Source: Podocnemis expansa
Lineage: Eukaryota; Chordata; Testudines; Podocnemididae
Length of the DNA stretch: 64,000 nucleotides
NCBI GenBank assembly: GCA_007922195.1
Contig: ML682007.1
Span: forward strand, 13,154,271-13,218,270
Reading direction: 5' to 3'
Part shown: positions 46,373-57,538 of the stretch, piece by piece
Layout: each line of letters begins with the position of its first letter
Numbering within the stretch: position 1 is the first letter of the stretch
Notes under the pieces: model-generated
Databases searched by the model: none
The model's input: the letters and a program-made list of their open reading frames with translations, nothing else
What the model was told of the DNA's origin: nothing
Position numbers and translations under genes: made by a program

Positions 46373-46529
46373 CAGAAGCATCAAACTCAAATCATCACAA
46401 GGGCCACATGAGGACTAGTACATTAGCCCGAGGGCAACACCACTGAAACTTATTCATTGCAAATATTGGTAACGATAGTGTTGTTGCGGGCCGCAGGAAA
46501 TAGCTTTAGGGGCCACATGTGAGACCCCG
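46373..46529. mobile_element. Non-autonomous hAT element 8
   Basis: 157 bp. Starts CAGAAGCATCAAACTCAAAT and ends CACATGTGAGACCCCG. Perfect 8-bp duplication GCCTAAAG at 46365-46372 and 46530-46537. Same family as 36461-36645: both share GGCCACATGAGGACTAGTA-like, CACCACTGAAAC and TTGCGGGCC words. Confidence 0.93.
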
Positions 46530-46969
46530 GCCTAAAGTTAGTGAGAATGAGATGTGCCTTTCTTTTTTAAGGAGCAGCCTGTTTTGTGTGTCTCCATTTT
46601 GGGGTTCTTGTGTGCTATCATTCTGAATTTGGAGAAATAATGTTACATTACAACCTTCCAGGAAGGAAGTTTGTTTGTTTTTATGCAACTTCTCTGTGTG
46701 TTGTGAAGCATAACAAAGATTTTCTCCTTAATTTGTTTCGTTTAAAGTAATTCTTCTGTTGCATGCAAACAATAGTTCATTTAAATAAACAAAAAAAGCT
46801 GGACAGATTGGAAACTCTTCTGCTGACAACATCCCGTATAAAGTTTGTGAACTGCAAAGATGTCCTGTGGTATGGGCAGTGCAATGAGTGCCTCACTGGG
46901 TACCTGTTACTACCAGAAGGTGGTGATGAGCAGCTGTGGAGAGGTGCTGAGTGCCTTCAGGTCAGTTGG

Positions 46970-47055
46970 GCCAGATCCTCACTGCTGTAAACTGGCCTAG
47001 CTCTGTGTGTATGTGTGAAGCCAGTAGAGCTATACAGACTCATGTGAAGTATGCA
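46970..47055. repeat. Old palindromic sauropsid repeat, fragment
   Basis: GGCCAGATCCTCACTGCTGT, AAACTGGCCTAGCTCTG and AGCCAGTAGAGCTATACAGA match a short palindromic repeat common in turtles and birds, by memory. Low divergence cannot be claimed. Confidence 0.4.
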
Positions 47056-47207
47056 CCTGGTGCTGTTGCCTTCAGCAGCAGTTGGGGGGCTTTCAACACA
47101 TGGAAAGATCAGGCCCCTCAGACTTAATGTCACTATGTGGCAGGGATGATCCCTAAACATTTTTAAATCACTGTATTTTTTTTCTTTCTCTCCCTTTGAA
47201 GTCTCTT

Positions 47208-47611
47208 GGGCTACGTCTACACTACAAAAGTTAGTTCGAATTAACAAAGTCGAACTAATAAGTTTGACCTTAATTCAAACTAAACCCGACCTTAGTAGGT
47301 CAAATTAACAAAGTGCGCCAATTCGACTTAAACATTAATTAATTAATTCAAGATAACTGCCCTGATCTGAATTTATTTAGTTCAAATTTAGGCTTAATTC
47401 TTGTCTACACTGTCTGTAGTTTGAACTCAGAATCAAATTATGTGCTTAGTTTGAACTAAATGCAGGTGTTACTAATTCAAACTAAGCTTTCACTAGTTCG
47501 AATTAAGGAGTTCCTTAATTCGAACTAGTGAAAGTCTATGGTGGACGGGGACTAAGTAAGTTCGAATTAAGGCGCCTTAATTCAAACTAACTTGCCAGCG
47601 TAGGTGCACCC
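47208..47611. mobile_element. TTCGAA-rich palindromic MITE, copy 2 (better kept)
   Basis: 404 bp. Termini GGGCTACGTCTACACTAC and, inverted, GGGTGCACCTACGCTGG. The inside repeats TTCGAAYTAA in both directions. At 47487-47534 there is a perfect inverted repeat with 23-bp arms and a 2-bp spacer, containing CACTAGTTCGAATTAAGGA. No target duplication could be fixed. A further GTGTAGGTACGGCC end at about 47753-47769 suggests it sits in or beside another MITE. Confidence 0.82.
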
Positions 47612-47825
47612 TCGGAGTGTCTGCACCACAAAGACTGAAGCCTGTGAGATGGGAGTGTGCCAGAGCCTCGGTTCCAAAGTGATCCCAGAAGTCTACACAG
47701 CAATGAATCAGCCCAGGCCCATGAACCTGAGTTAGCTGGTATAGGCCAGCTGGCTGTGTAGGTACGGCCTTGGTCAATGGAACTGAATAAGGGCAAGTAC
47801 AATGCGGTGCTACAAAATAGGTCCC

Positions 47826-48125
47826 AGAGATGTAGCAGTGTTAGTCCAGTTCAGCAAAACAAACAAGGAATGCTATGGCACTTAAAGATGAGCAAATTTA
47901 TTTATTTCATGAGTTTTTGTGGGTAAAATCCCACTTCATCAGATGCATGAAATGGAGGTTTCGTATGAAAGGGGGTGCATTTATACATTTATCTGAATTT
48001 ATACATCCCCTTTCCTACTATAAACTCCATTTCATGCATCTGAAGTAGGATTCTACCCATGAAAGCTCATGCGATAAATAAAACTGTTAGTCTTCAAAAG
48101 TGCCATGGGATTCCTTGTTTGTGTT
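47826..48125. repeat. Long fold-back repeat of the Penelope-like tail
   Basis: The left arm (about 47840-47960: AACAAACAAGGAATGCTATG, CACTTCATCAGATGCATGAA) and right arm (about 48021-48122: TTCATGCATCTGAAGTAGGA, AAAGTGCCATGGGATTCCTT) are reverse complements over about 100 bp. A 60-base centre lies between them. The arrangement is two tail copies joined head to head. Confidence 0.8.
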
Positions 48126-51100
48126 AAAGAATAAGTGTGGTCCAGGGCAGTGACTTTGCTCACTCACCATTTTTTAACTTGGTGATTTTGAGAATTTAAA
48201 TTTCCTGACTTGAACAACTAAGGTGTACACACACAGAGGGGATCTTACACACTCACAAAATACCAGTACAAGCTGCTGTGTTTGGATCTCTGCAGCTGGA
48301 TAATGTGGTACTGTTTTGTAAGGGTTTCAGGCATTAGTGGCTGTCATGAAGGGCTAACAAGCTGTTGCATAAGTAATGTTTTGTAGGTAATGTTTAAGAT
48401 AGCTTTTAAACACAGTTTTTTATTGCTGTCTGGTCCCATGAGAACCCTTCTTCTCACTCCCCTTTCTTCTACAGGGCTCACTTGGAGTGTGTTTTTGAAG
48501 TGTAAGTGTGCTTTCTCAGAAAAGGTCAAGCACACCAGAAATTAAATAATGAGAAGAAATTCCTTTTCCTTCAAACATGCTACGCTAGCCAGAACTTGCT
48601 ATTTGTCCTACATGTGTCAGTAAATACAAGTTGTGGTGCACAATTTGAGACATAGTGTAATGCTGTGCACTTTGTAATGAAGACTGGGTGAGTCACTGTA
48701 TTCTGGAAAACAGTGTTGTTTAGATCATTGTAGTTGTTATCTGCCAGGGGAAATACTGCACAGTGTGCAATGCTCTGATGAGAAAAGGATCCTCCTGAAA
48801 GGGGAAGAGCTCAGAGAGAAGATACTTACAGATCCATGATGAGTAAACCAAGGTGATAAACCTGGTGGAGAAAGTGGTTGGGGTCAAATCCAATCCTGGT
48901 GTTGAACTAACTGTTGGAGCAAATAGGCTTCCATTAGGGTTGCATGTGACCCAAAACTCTGAGCATTAACCTAGTTATTCATGATAAAGCAGTAACATCA
49001 GCTCTAGTAAAGGGCCTTCCATTTATAGAAGCATAAAGTTTATGCAGGGCTCTCAACAGTGATGGAGAAATGCCACATAGTCTAATGACATTAAAATAAC
49101 TCTTTTAAAAAATCTAAATATTTACATGGGGCTGAATGGCCTGATTCCAGGTGGATGTGAACAATGACATGTAGACTAGCTAACATGGTTTGTTTGCCTG
49201 CCTCAACTTCTGTCATTTACAAATTGATGTTTTGTTCCTCTTCCTTCTCTCCATGGTGTATGATGTATATTTACATAATTTCTTTGGCCATGATCTGAAA
49301 AAAAACCCAAACCTGCTCTGAGATTCACAGCAGCTCCCTTGGAGACTAAGTCTGGGAACAGACCTCCACGTAACTATTCTTTGGTATCTATGTTTCCATC
49401 TGCTTTCTCGTGTTGTTCTTGGACAGTTGACCTGCCCACAGCATAAACAAAAAACATCTTGAAACATGGATGCCCTGATTGGGGCTTGAAAATTGAGCTG
49501 GCATTGTTAGAACTGTGATATACATAACCCGTTACACATTGTGCTATTAAAAAGATTAAGCCCTCTGTTGACAGGACCTTGATGGTATCACATGATGGTT
49601 AATGGAACAAACACCATGAAACGTACCTTTGTCATTGTCTGAAGGGTAGAACATCGGAAGTTCAGATGTTAAGTTCTTTATAAGACAATGGTATTCATGC
49701 TAAATGCAAACGCTTTCACATAATGAATGTGTCAGATACTGGTCGTTGAACCTGCAACAATGGCTGGTCTCCATCCTGCTCTTCACCCAGTCTTGTCTGC
49801 CGCACTGTGTCCTATAGAGAAATATGATTTGACTGAAATGAGCAACACCTCCTAATGCTTCTATAGGGCTCAGCACCTCCTGTGACTTAAAGTCAATTAC
49901 AGCTTTTTTAGCACTGAAACTTACGTTCTGACCACTGATTCATGTGTCATCTCATGGGATAAGTTGCAGTAAAGGAAGCAAAGGCCACCATCCACAGTAG
50001 CAGAAGAAGCAGCAGCCTCTGACAAAAGATCTATATGAAAATATCTAGATGTCCCCTAAAATCCATACTGGGTGGTGCATATGTCCAGGTTTGCTACCAA
50101 GGTTCTGTGCCCTCGCATGTATGGCCTCTCTTTCATGACAGAATAAAGATTTCTTGAATGAACAAACTTTGAACAAAACACATTGAAGATCGATAGTAGT
50201 GGCATAAAGTTTGCCATAGCAGAGTAGATTGTTGGTCCATATAATTGAAGATGCTGCCTGCAGAGATTAACAATGGGCACTTTAAACTGTGTTAATAGTG
50301 GCAGAGTTTCTTTGGTTTTGGTAACTTTTCTTTAAAAAAAAGAAGCTCAGACTTTTGAAACTGTAATTCCATCCCACTGGTGGAGAATCCAAAAAGACCA
50401 CAGGATTGATGGTTGAGAAATAACTACCTACAGGTCAGCTGCATGTGAAAAGTGACCAGCCAATACTTTTTTTTAAACAACAGGTCATGGAGACTCTGGA
50501 CTTCTGAGGTCAAATTCTTTACTACTAGAACTCCAGGGTGCAGCACATGGCTATTAACTCCACTCAGGATCTTCTCAGTCCTTGTAAAAAATCTGGAGCT
50601 TTCCTCCCAGGAGATGCATGCAGGTAACCTAAGCTGTGCTGTGTGGCTGCCATGCCGGCCCTGACTTTATGCTGTGGTGTTGTCTTTATGTGGATTTCCT
50701 TATGTTTTGTAAGGAGCTTTCTCTGTGAATCACGAGTGAGATGAATTTCAGGCATCAGTGTATTTCACCATTCTTCTGGGAGGAGACTGCCTAAAGCGAG
50801 CCCGGCTGTTAGGGTGAAGAAAGGCGTGTCATTTGCTTTGTTCTCAGATGCATCTACTGCAGTTGAACATCTGCTGCTGGTTCATGCCAACTGACTCAGT
50901 CAGGGGGTTGGGATAAGGAGCTGTTTAACTGAGGTGTAAGCATGTGGGCTTGAACTGCACCCTTGGTTCTTGGACCCACCTCACAGGGTCCTAGATCCCC
51001 ATGTTGAGCCTGCTCCACAGTTAAACCAGCTCCTTACTCCATGCCCCATGACCAAGTCAACCAGCATGGATCAGCTGCAGGAGGCCTGTTGCAGTGTAGA

Positions 51101-51925
51101 CATACTGGAAGGAAAATCATTATCACAGCACTTCAAGTTCTTTTCTGCCTTTGCTGGGAGCATGTTTCATCCTCGTTCCTGAGCGATGGGAGGAGATGGG
51201 AAGGGCAGCTTGTGCCAGCAGAAGCTCCAAGATAGCCCCAGAATAATGGTTTCATCCTCGTTAGTTCACTGGTCCTTTTGTAGCAAATGGCTGGGTGAGA
51301 ATTTGTTATCACATCCCTTGTAGTAACTGATCCCTGTGTTTCATTTACAACCCCCCCCCACCAATTCCCACAATAGTGGAGGTTTTTAGATGTTGCTGGT
51401 GAACATCTTGACAAGATCAGTTACATAGTTGTCTGCCCTCCCCTAGCTATTCCATGGCCCAATGTAACTTTCAATCATATCACTCTTTGCGCACACGCGG
51501 CGAAAGGTCAGCCGCATTACACACACCAAATATTGGATCATTTGGAATGGCGTTTCCACTGTCAGCACAGATGCCTTTGGAGAGTGAGAACAGCTGATTG
51601 CTAATAGCTGTACACGTTCACAGGTGTCAGCCACTCTTTGGCCTCTATATAACACTAATGAGGGCAAGGAACAGGCGTGTTTCCTGCCAACAGTTAGAAA
51701 TATCTCTGCAATACTTTGGGCATTCTGGGATTCTGAGACTTGATAATTATGTGGCTTGGCAGGGGTTGAGCTCTTTGTTTGCGTATTAGATGTGTGTATG
51801 GTTTCAATCTGCTTGGGTTTATCTTCTGGTTTGTTAGCGCCAAGTTTAATTACAGTGAGGCGGGAGAGCAGATGAAATGAGTCCTGGATTTAGAAGAGCA
51901 TCCTGTCAGTAGAGCTGCACCACTT
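48126..51925. other. Intergenic, no gene recognised
   Basis: About 3.8 kb with no recognised transposon, RNA gene or coding exon. Frames are short and overlap on both strands. Confidence 0.45.
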
Positions 51926-51929
51926 AGAG

Positions 51930-52345
51930 CTGGTTTGGAATTTTTTCCAAATGTTTTTCTGTCAGGAGTGCTGAGTTAGCAACATTGACATGTTTTCTGG
52001 AAACACAAATTTTGATGAAATTTCATCACCAAAAAAAAAAAAAAATCTGAAAATTCCTATTGAATCAAAACATTCGATTTGACCATTCCAGAATGGAATG
52101 TTTCATTCCTTGTAAAGCAATTTTTTGTTTTTACTTATTAATGCCATTTGAAAATATTTATACTAGATAAGTCAAAATTGGAATGAAATGTTTTGACTTT
52201 ATGAGAACAAAACTTTTTTAACTGAACCAAAATTTTTTGAGAATTTTATTACATGGGAAATTTCAAAACTTCTTGATTTTTTTTTTTTTTTGTTCAGTTT
52301 TGGAATGGGAGGAAATTCAAAATTGTCGAGTTTCCCACAAACAGG
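51930..52345. repeat. AT-rich fold-back repeat
   Basis: Long runs of AAAAWTTTT words, a 15-A run at 52030-52044 and T-runs near 52278-52292. GGAATGAAATGTTTTGACTT against CATTCCAGAATGGAATGTTT suggests internal complementarity. Similar in style to 21467-21890. Confidence 0.4.
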
Positions 52346-52564
52346 AGATTAAGTTCCCACTCAACTTGAATACCAACTTGCACAAGCTGGGTATCTTGCT
52401 TGTAATAAGAGTGTGATTTTAACACAGCATATCACAGCTGAATAGCTTTTTCAAATGTTTGCTGTTAAAATGAACTGCCCGGGACAAATTCATTTTATCA
52501 AGGTAGCTATCAGCTGGTCCTTATGGGCACCTGCCCCTTCGTCCTGAAATTATTTGTATTGTTA

Positions 52565-52720
52565 AAGCAACCTAGTACTTCTATAGCATTTTATAGGTAA
52601 CTAATTAGCATTTTTCAACTATTACTTTCATAGACAATCTCAACATCCCTATAAAGGAAGGTAATGTTATTACCACCTTGCTGGAGAGTAAGCTGAGGAT
52701 GGAGGAGTCAGAGGCAACAC
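52565..52720 (+). repeat. MIR SINE, decayed
   Basis: TTTCATAGACAATCTCAACA, TCCCTATAAAGGAAGGTAAT, GTTATTACCACCTTGCTGGA and AGTAAGCTGAGGATGGAG follow the MIR order loosely. Confidence 0.5.
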
Positions 52721-53025
52721 TGATTAGGACCTGAGAGTTCTGGCCCCTCTCAGTCCTCGCTCTGCTCTGTCCATCACTTTTTCTGTGAACTTCCTGTGTC
52801 ACAACTAATATCCAGACAATTGACTCACTTCAAAACCCAACCACTGGGAATCAGATCAGTGACTGTGGTTTCTCTTTGCATTACTTAAATGTTAAATGGG
52901 ATTTCTGTATATAGAGTTTATTTAAAGTAAATCTGTGTAATCCACTTTGTAGAATTTTATTTGATAGATTAATTTGTTTTCACTGTGACACCTCAGTCAT
53001 GGGCCATGACCTGATTGTGTTAGGC

Positions 53026-53445
53026 CAGAGGGTGCCAAATTGGGGGATGCAGCAGAGCATTCAGGAGGGTGCAGTGGGGCCCAGGCTAGTGCTCACAAGG
53101 GGGTCAAAGGGAGCACCTTGCAGTTCTGCTCTGGCCTGGGCTCCTGATTATGGCTCCGCTTCTGGTCCTGCCCTCACTTGCAACCCTGGCTTCGCTACTG
53201 CCCCTTCTCCACCCTCCTGGCTCAGCTGCCACTCTGCTCCTGGCTACAGCCTTAGCCTCAGGCCCCAATTGTGGCCCAGCTGTGGTGCCACTCCCTCCCA
53301 TAGACCCATCCCTCGCTGCAGCCTTGGCTTCTTGCCCCTGGACTCTTGCCCCCATCCTTCAACTCAAGCATCCAGAGTGGCTAGGGATAGGAAGGCATGG
53401 AGAAGTGTAAGGGAGAACATGAAGTGAAAATTTTGAAGATTACTG
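53026..53445. mobile_element. Non-autonomous hAT element 9, GC-rich core
   Basis: 420 bp. Starts CAGAGGGTGCCAAATTGGGG and ends GAAAATTTTGAAGATTACTG. Flanked by TGTTAGGC (53018-53025) and TGCTAAGC (53446-53453), six of eight matching. The core is rich in CTGGCT, CTGCCC and GCCC words; the 142-codon frame over it is compositional. Confidence 0.6.
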
Positions 53446-53515
53446 TGCTAAGCACTGTACAAACACAGAACCGAAAACTGGTCCTTACCCAAAGAGCTCA
53501 CAATCTAGTTAAGGC
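53446..53515 (+). repeat. Old amniote repeat fragment
   Basis: AGCACTGTACAAACACAGAA, CTGGTCCTTACCCAAAGAGC and TCACAATCTA match the tail wording of a common sauropsid repeat, adjoining hAT element 9. Confidence 0.5.
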
Positions 53516-55412
53516 ATTTTTTCTTAAGATGCTTTCCACAGTGAAAGCACTAATGCACAGGAATTTAGTGTAGCATTCTGCAGAAGCAGCAAAAAACAAT
53601 GAAAATATAGGTTAAGTATAAAGAGCTAGAAAATTATTAGCTTACATCAGCTGGTGGGAAGGTCCAGCACTGCAAAGTAGACTCACTGTTTACTTACTGA
53701 TTCAATACATTACTATTTATAGTCTTGTTGCTCCATGTTAAAATAGTCCCCTTTGTTTTCTCATTCTATGTTTACACCTTTGGTCTAAAGACTTCTCTCA
53801 TAAGCCATTATGGTGCCTGATATGCCAAGTCATGTGATTAACTAGAAAAGTATTCAGGATCCAGTGACAACTGCAAACAGAGTTAGTCATAGGGACTGAC
53901 TTTTTCTCCAGGGCCTGTGCAGTTACTCCTGTGCAAAGTGGAGGGTAATAATGCTTTCCACTCCTTTTGAATGGGTGTACCTCTGAGCCCAAAGGACAAG
54001 GCAGGAGAGGGTCAGTCCCACCAACTGTACCATTCTCACCAAGCCCTTTTGATTAGCAAGGCTTTATATGGGGGGAAGGGGAGAAATGCACCTGCCATTT
54101 TTTTCATCATGGCCAGTGCCATTGCATGAGCAATTCAGGTTAAAACGCAGGGAAAATCAGAACCCTTTTATTGCATTTTTTTTACACCTCTTTGAATACT
54201 ATTCAAAGGCAGATCTAGAAAATCTCTGCATGGCAGTGTCTCCTCACCAACAAAAGCCTTGGGATTTAAAGCCCCAGAAATTTTGCCTTTAAATTCATGA
54301 CATCTCCATAGATGCTGCAGCAGGGTGCATGTTTGGTTGGTTGTGTTTTTTTCGCAGCAGTGAGGTGTGGGTTGGGTTTGTTTTTTGTTTGGTGCAGCGA
54401 GGTGTTTGTGTCTTTCAGCATTATGTCATGAGGAATCATGTTGCAGGATTCTTTATGGGAGTCCATCAGAACCCATTTCCAATAGATTTTTTTTTGTTAT
54501 TCCTTCTCTAGCAAATGAACTGATTTGAGTGGTGGAGGGGAATCTAATGTAAACACATGACTATAAACACCTGCTGATGGACAGTTAATGTTGTGCAACT
54601 GAAAAGGGTGGGCCAGATTCTGCCCCAGTAGAAGGCTGTGGCAAAACTTCCATTGATTACACGGAAGCAGAAGGCACCAACGTTGTCACTGATTTGTCCT
54701 TTTAGGGAAGGAGGAGGGGGTCTGTCTGTTTATTTATTTATAAACTGTAACATTACTGGGGAGCAAAGAGCAATCTCCACTACTGCAAACTGTGCAAAAT
54801 AATAGGGAAGTATCTCTCATGGCAGCCAGAGGTGTCCAGCTAGCCGCTCTCGCTGGGATCACAGTGGAACTGGACTTGCTTCAATGATGTGACCCCCCTT
54901 CTTATAGGGGACTCTTGCCCATGCCAAAGGTATGCACAGTGCAACTCCTATAAGAATTTTACAGCCCCACTGGCTCTCATTTAGGTAGGAGAAAAACCAC
55001 ATCAGGGCTTATGAGATTGCAAATTGAAGGGGCAGAGAGAACTACCTTTTGGTTCCCTATTTATCCATGTAGGACAGTGGGTCATAGGTTGTGACTGGGC
55101 CTTTGACTCTATTGCAATACGAATAATATCTAAGAATTAGATCCCTGAAAAGGGGGCATTAATGGCCAGGTTGGCAAGTTGTGTTTATTTGTGCAGCTTT
55201 TGTGCCTTTCCAGTATCAAGTAGGTTTTTTATTTGATTTCATTTCATATTAATGTCATGAAGTTTGTCCAAAGGAAAGTACTCTCGAGGCGCAGGCAGCA
55301 GGGGATTGTTCCCGCAACTATACTTGGAAGAAATTGGTGACTTCAAAGGAAATTTTTTTGTGGCAAGTTCTGTTAAAGGCACAGGAAGGAGGGTGAAGTT
55401 CTGGAAATGAGG
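53516..55412. other. Intergenic, no gene recognised
   Basis: No exon, RNA gene or clear transposon. A possible old repeat lies near 54608-54680 (GGCCAGATTCTGCCCCAGTA). Confidence 0.45.
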
Positions 55413-55420
55413 GTCTAGCT

Positions 55421-55865
55421 CAGGCGTGGCCAAACTGCGGCTCGGGAGCCACATGTGGCTCTTGAATGAAAAAGTGTGGCTCCCGGAAGAAAGTCGGCAA
55501 ATTAGTTTAGGAAAGCAGCCCCAGCTTAGGAGTTCAGGATGGAGTCGGGACAGTGGGGAGAAGCGCGGCATGGTTGGGATTTGAAAAAACTTGCCACTAG
55601 CCTGCAGTCTTCTACCTTGAGCAGCAGCTAAGTTTTTACTGTATAGGCCTAATTTTCATGGTAATCTTAATAAATTATTAGAATCTGACATTAGCAGAAT
55701 CAATATTTGCCCTCTTTTTACGATAAAATTAAAGCATGTAATGAATTTTAAATTTAGTAATTTTGGAGTTGGTAAAAGTATATGGCTATATGTCTTAGTG
55801 TGGCTGTCGAAGGTTTAATAATCAACTTGTGTGGCTCTTGAGTTCCATAAGTTTGGCCACCCCTG
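55421..55865. mobile_element. Non-autonomous hAT element 10
   Basis: 445 bp. Starts CAGGCGTGGCCAAACTGCGG and ends AAGTTTGGCCACCCCTG, well-matched inverted termini. Flanked by GTCTAGCT (55413-55420) and CTCTAGCT (55866-55873), one mismatch. AT-rich centre; no transposase frame. Confidence 0.9.
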
Positions 55866-55873
55866 CTCTAGCT

Positions 55874-56307
55874 AAATAAGCTACATGATGGCATGTGGCA
55901 CCCTCTGTACTGTTCACCTCATGATGTGCTGTACCAGGCTTCTATTATGAACCTACACCAGCCAGTTCTGTAATCCTGACACAGTCTCCTCTGAGGTCAG
56001 AGCTCAGTTTTTTCCCCTCAATGGTGTATGCCCCAAAATATCCCCAGGTTAGAAGCCACCACATCCAATTCCAGGTCTTTCACGTACAAAATGATTTGTT
56101 TGGCAAAACAGAACATGGAAAAGCTGCCCTGAACTATATTATACACTCATTTAATAAGTCACTAAGGAAAGTGAGGGGCTGGCTAGAAACCATCGCAGTG
56201 CATTTTAGAAGGTCTTTTTTGTGATCCAGAGGCAGGGCCATTTCCACCTGACACTCAGGGATACAGGATACGTTTTCCCACTAGTTTTCAAGTAAGTCAA
56301 GAACATT
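55874..56307. other. Short gap between hAT element 10 and the IRF1 3' end
   Basis: No recognised feature. It would hold any downstream element needed for IRF1 3'-end formation. Confidence 0.4.
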
Positions 56308-57431
56308 TCATATATAAAACATCTTTTATTAAAAACAAGTGTACAACATTTTTATATACACATATGTACAGGAAAATGCTCAATTATAATTAGTGATTTG
56401 ATGGATTTCCAGATATTTGAGAATAAACCAAAACATCTCCCTCTTTTCTGTCCTTTGGACTGTTTGGCATAGTCTTGTATCTTTTGGGTCCCCAGAGATC
56501 TCTGCAGATCACTGGGTATATTCTGTATGTGGTAGTCTATGTACTCCATTGCAGCGAAGAGCATTAAGTTGGCTGCCGTAGAAAGCACCATATAAATTAA
56601 GTGTTTTGCTCCTCAGTGCAAAGACATATGGGTCCCAAATGAGACAGCTCTTTCACAATTTTTAAATCAAAGATTGATATACACCATGCATAATGACAAT
56701 AAGATAAGGTCCTATGACCAGATCCTCTGTGTAACTGTAATATGTGGAAGCAAAGCATATGGTCGATTTTTCACATTGTCTTGGACCAAACATATTTACA
56801 GAAATGGGGGATCTGATTTGTAGATCAACTGTCTATTGGAGTGATCAAAGGAAAGAGGATCAATTAGTGCATTTTTGTTGAATCCAAATAAGATGATTGT
56901 CATCAAGCTTCTATAGGTATTTCCTGAGTGCTGCACAGGCGTGCAGCAACCAGAACTAACATAAAAAGGTGCATGTGCACTGTGGCCCCTATACACTGCT
57001 TTGGTAAAGGACGGTAATTGAAACTGTAGATCGTTTTAACCAAAAGCAGTGGTTTTGTAATAAGGAAGACATGAGAGAAATGGAGGTTCTAGTAGAGCTT
57101 CTTCTGACACACAGCATCTTTCACCTATATGCCAACAAAAAGGTGAGTACCCCATTTCATGTTAATGTATAACCAGCTACACATCAGAAGCGGTAAGTTT
57201 TTATACAACCATGTCTTAATCAACCCAACTTCAGTGCACACAGTACTTCCAAGAAGACTTTTTAATGATGGAGTTCTTTTGTCTTACTCTTTTCAGTCCC
57301 AGAATTTAAATGGAAAGCAGCAGTTTCTTTCTTCTCTCATGGTTGGTAACAAACAATGACTCCTACTTGGTTCAGTTTCACAGGGAACAGAGGAAGGAAA
57401 GCAGCTCACAGTCTGAGGAAGCAAGCGAGAC
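56308..57431 (-). other. IRF1: IRF1 3' untranslated region
   Basis: Sequence from the TAA down to just past the only AATAAA found on the minus strand in this interval (56325-56330). The length of about 1.1 kb is in keeping with IRF1 mRNAs. A few ATTTA pentamers are present (for example near 56594, 56657 and 57306), as expected of an unstable inducible transcript. The exact cleavage point is inferred. Confidence 0.7.
56325..56330 (-). terminator. IRF1: Polyadenylation signal AATAAA of IRF1
   Basis: TTTATT on the plus strand reads AATAAA on the gene strand, about 1.1 kb after the stop codon. Cleavage is expected 10-30 bases further, around 56295-56315. Confidence 0.72.
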
Positions 57432-57538
57432 TTAAAGGCTACACTGAAGGGCTTGCATACCGGGAGATCGAACCGATTCCAGCCAAGTGAAGTCCGAACA
57501 GCCTTTCAGATCAGAAACGAACCTCAATTCTAATTCTG
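57432..57538 (-). CDS. IRF1: IRF1 exon 10, C-terminal end and stop
   Basis: This final coding exon (107 bp with the TAA at 57432-57434) codes residues 288-322. It aligns with the human C-terminal enhancer region: [18 protein letters not shown] against LQRVFTDLKNMDATWLDS. The acceptor is a tandem TAGCAG at 57536-57541, so 57538 or 57535 could be the first exonic base; both keep the frame. Confidence 0.93.

Noticed and set aside
52999..53427. 142-codon open frame on plus, Pro/Ala/Ser/Leu rich
   Set aside because: It covers the GC-rich core of hAT element 9 and has open frames on both strands, as base composition predicts. No domain.
1..56300. Search for an SLC22A5, SLC22A4 or other neighbour exon expected near IRF1
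   Set aside because: No frame with those families' conserved transporter motifs was recognised; the flanking gene probably lies beyond the left edge.
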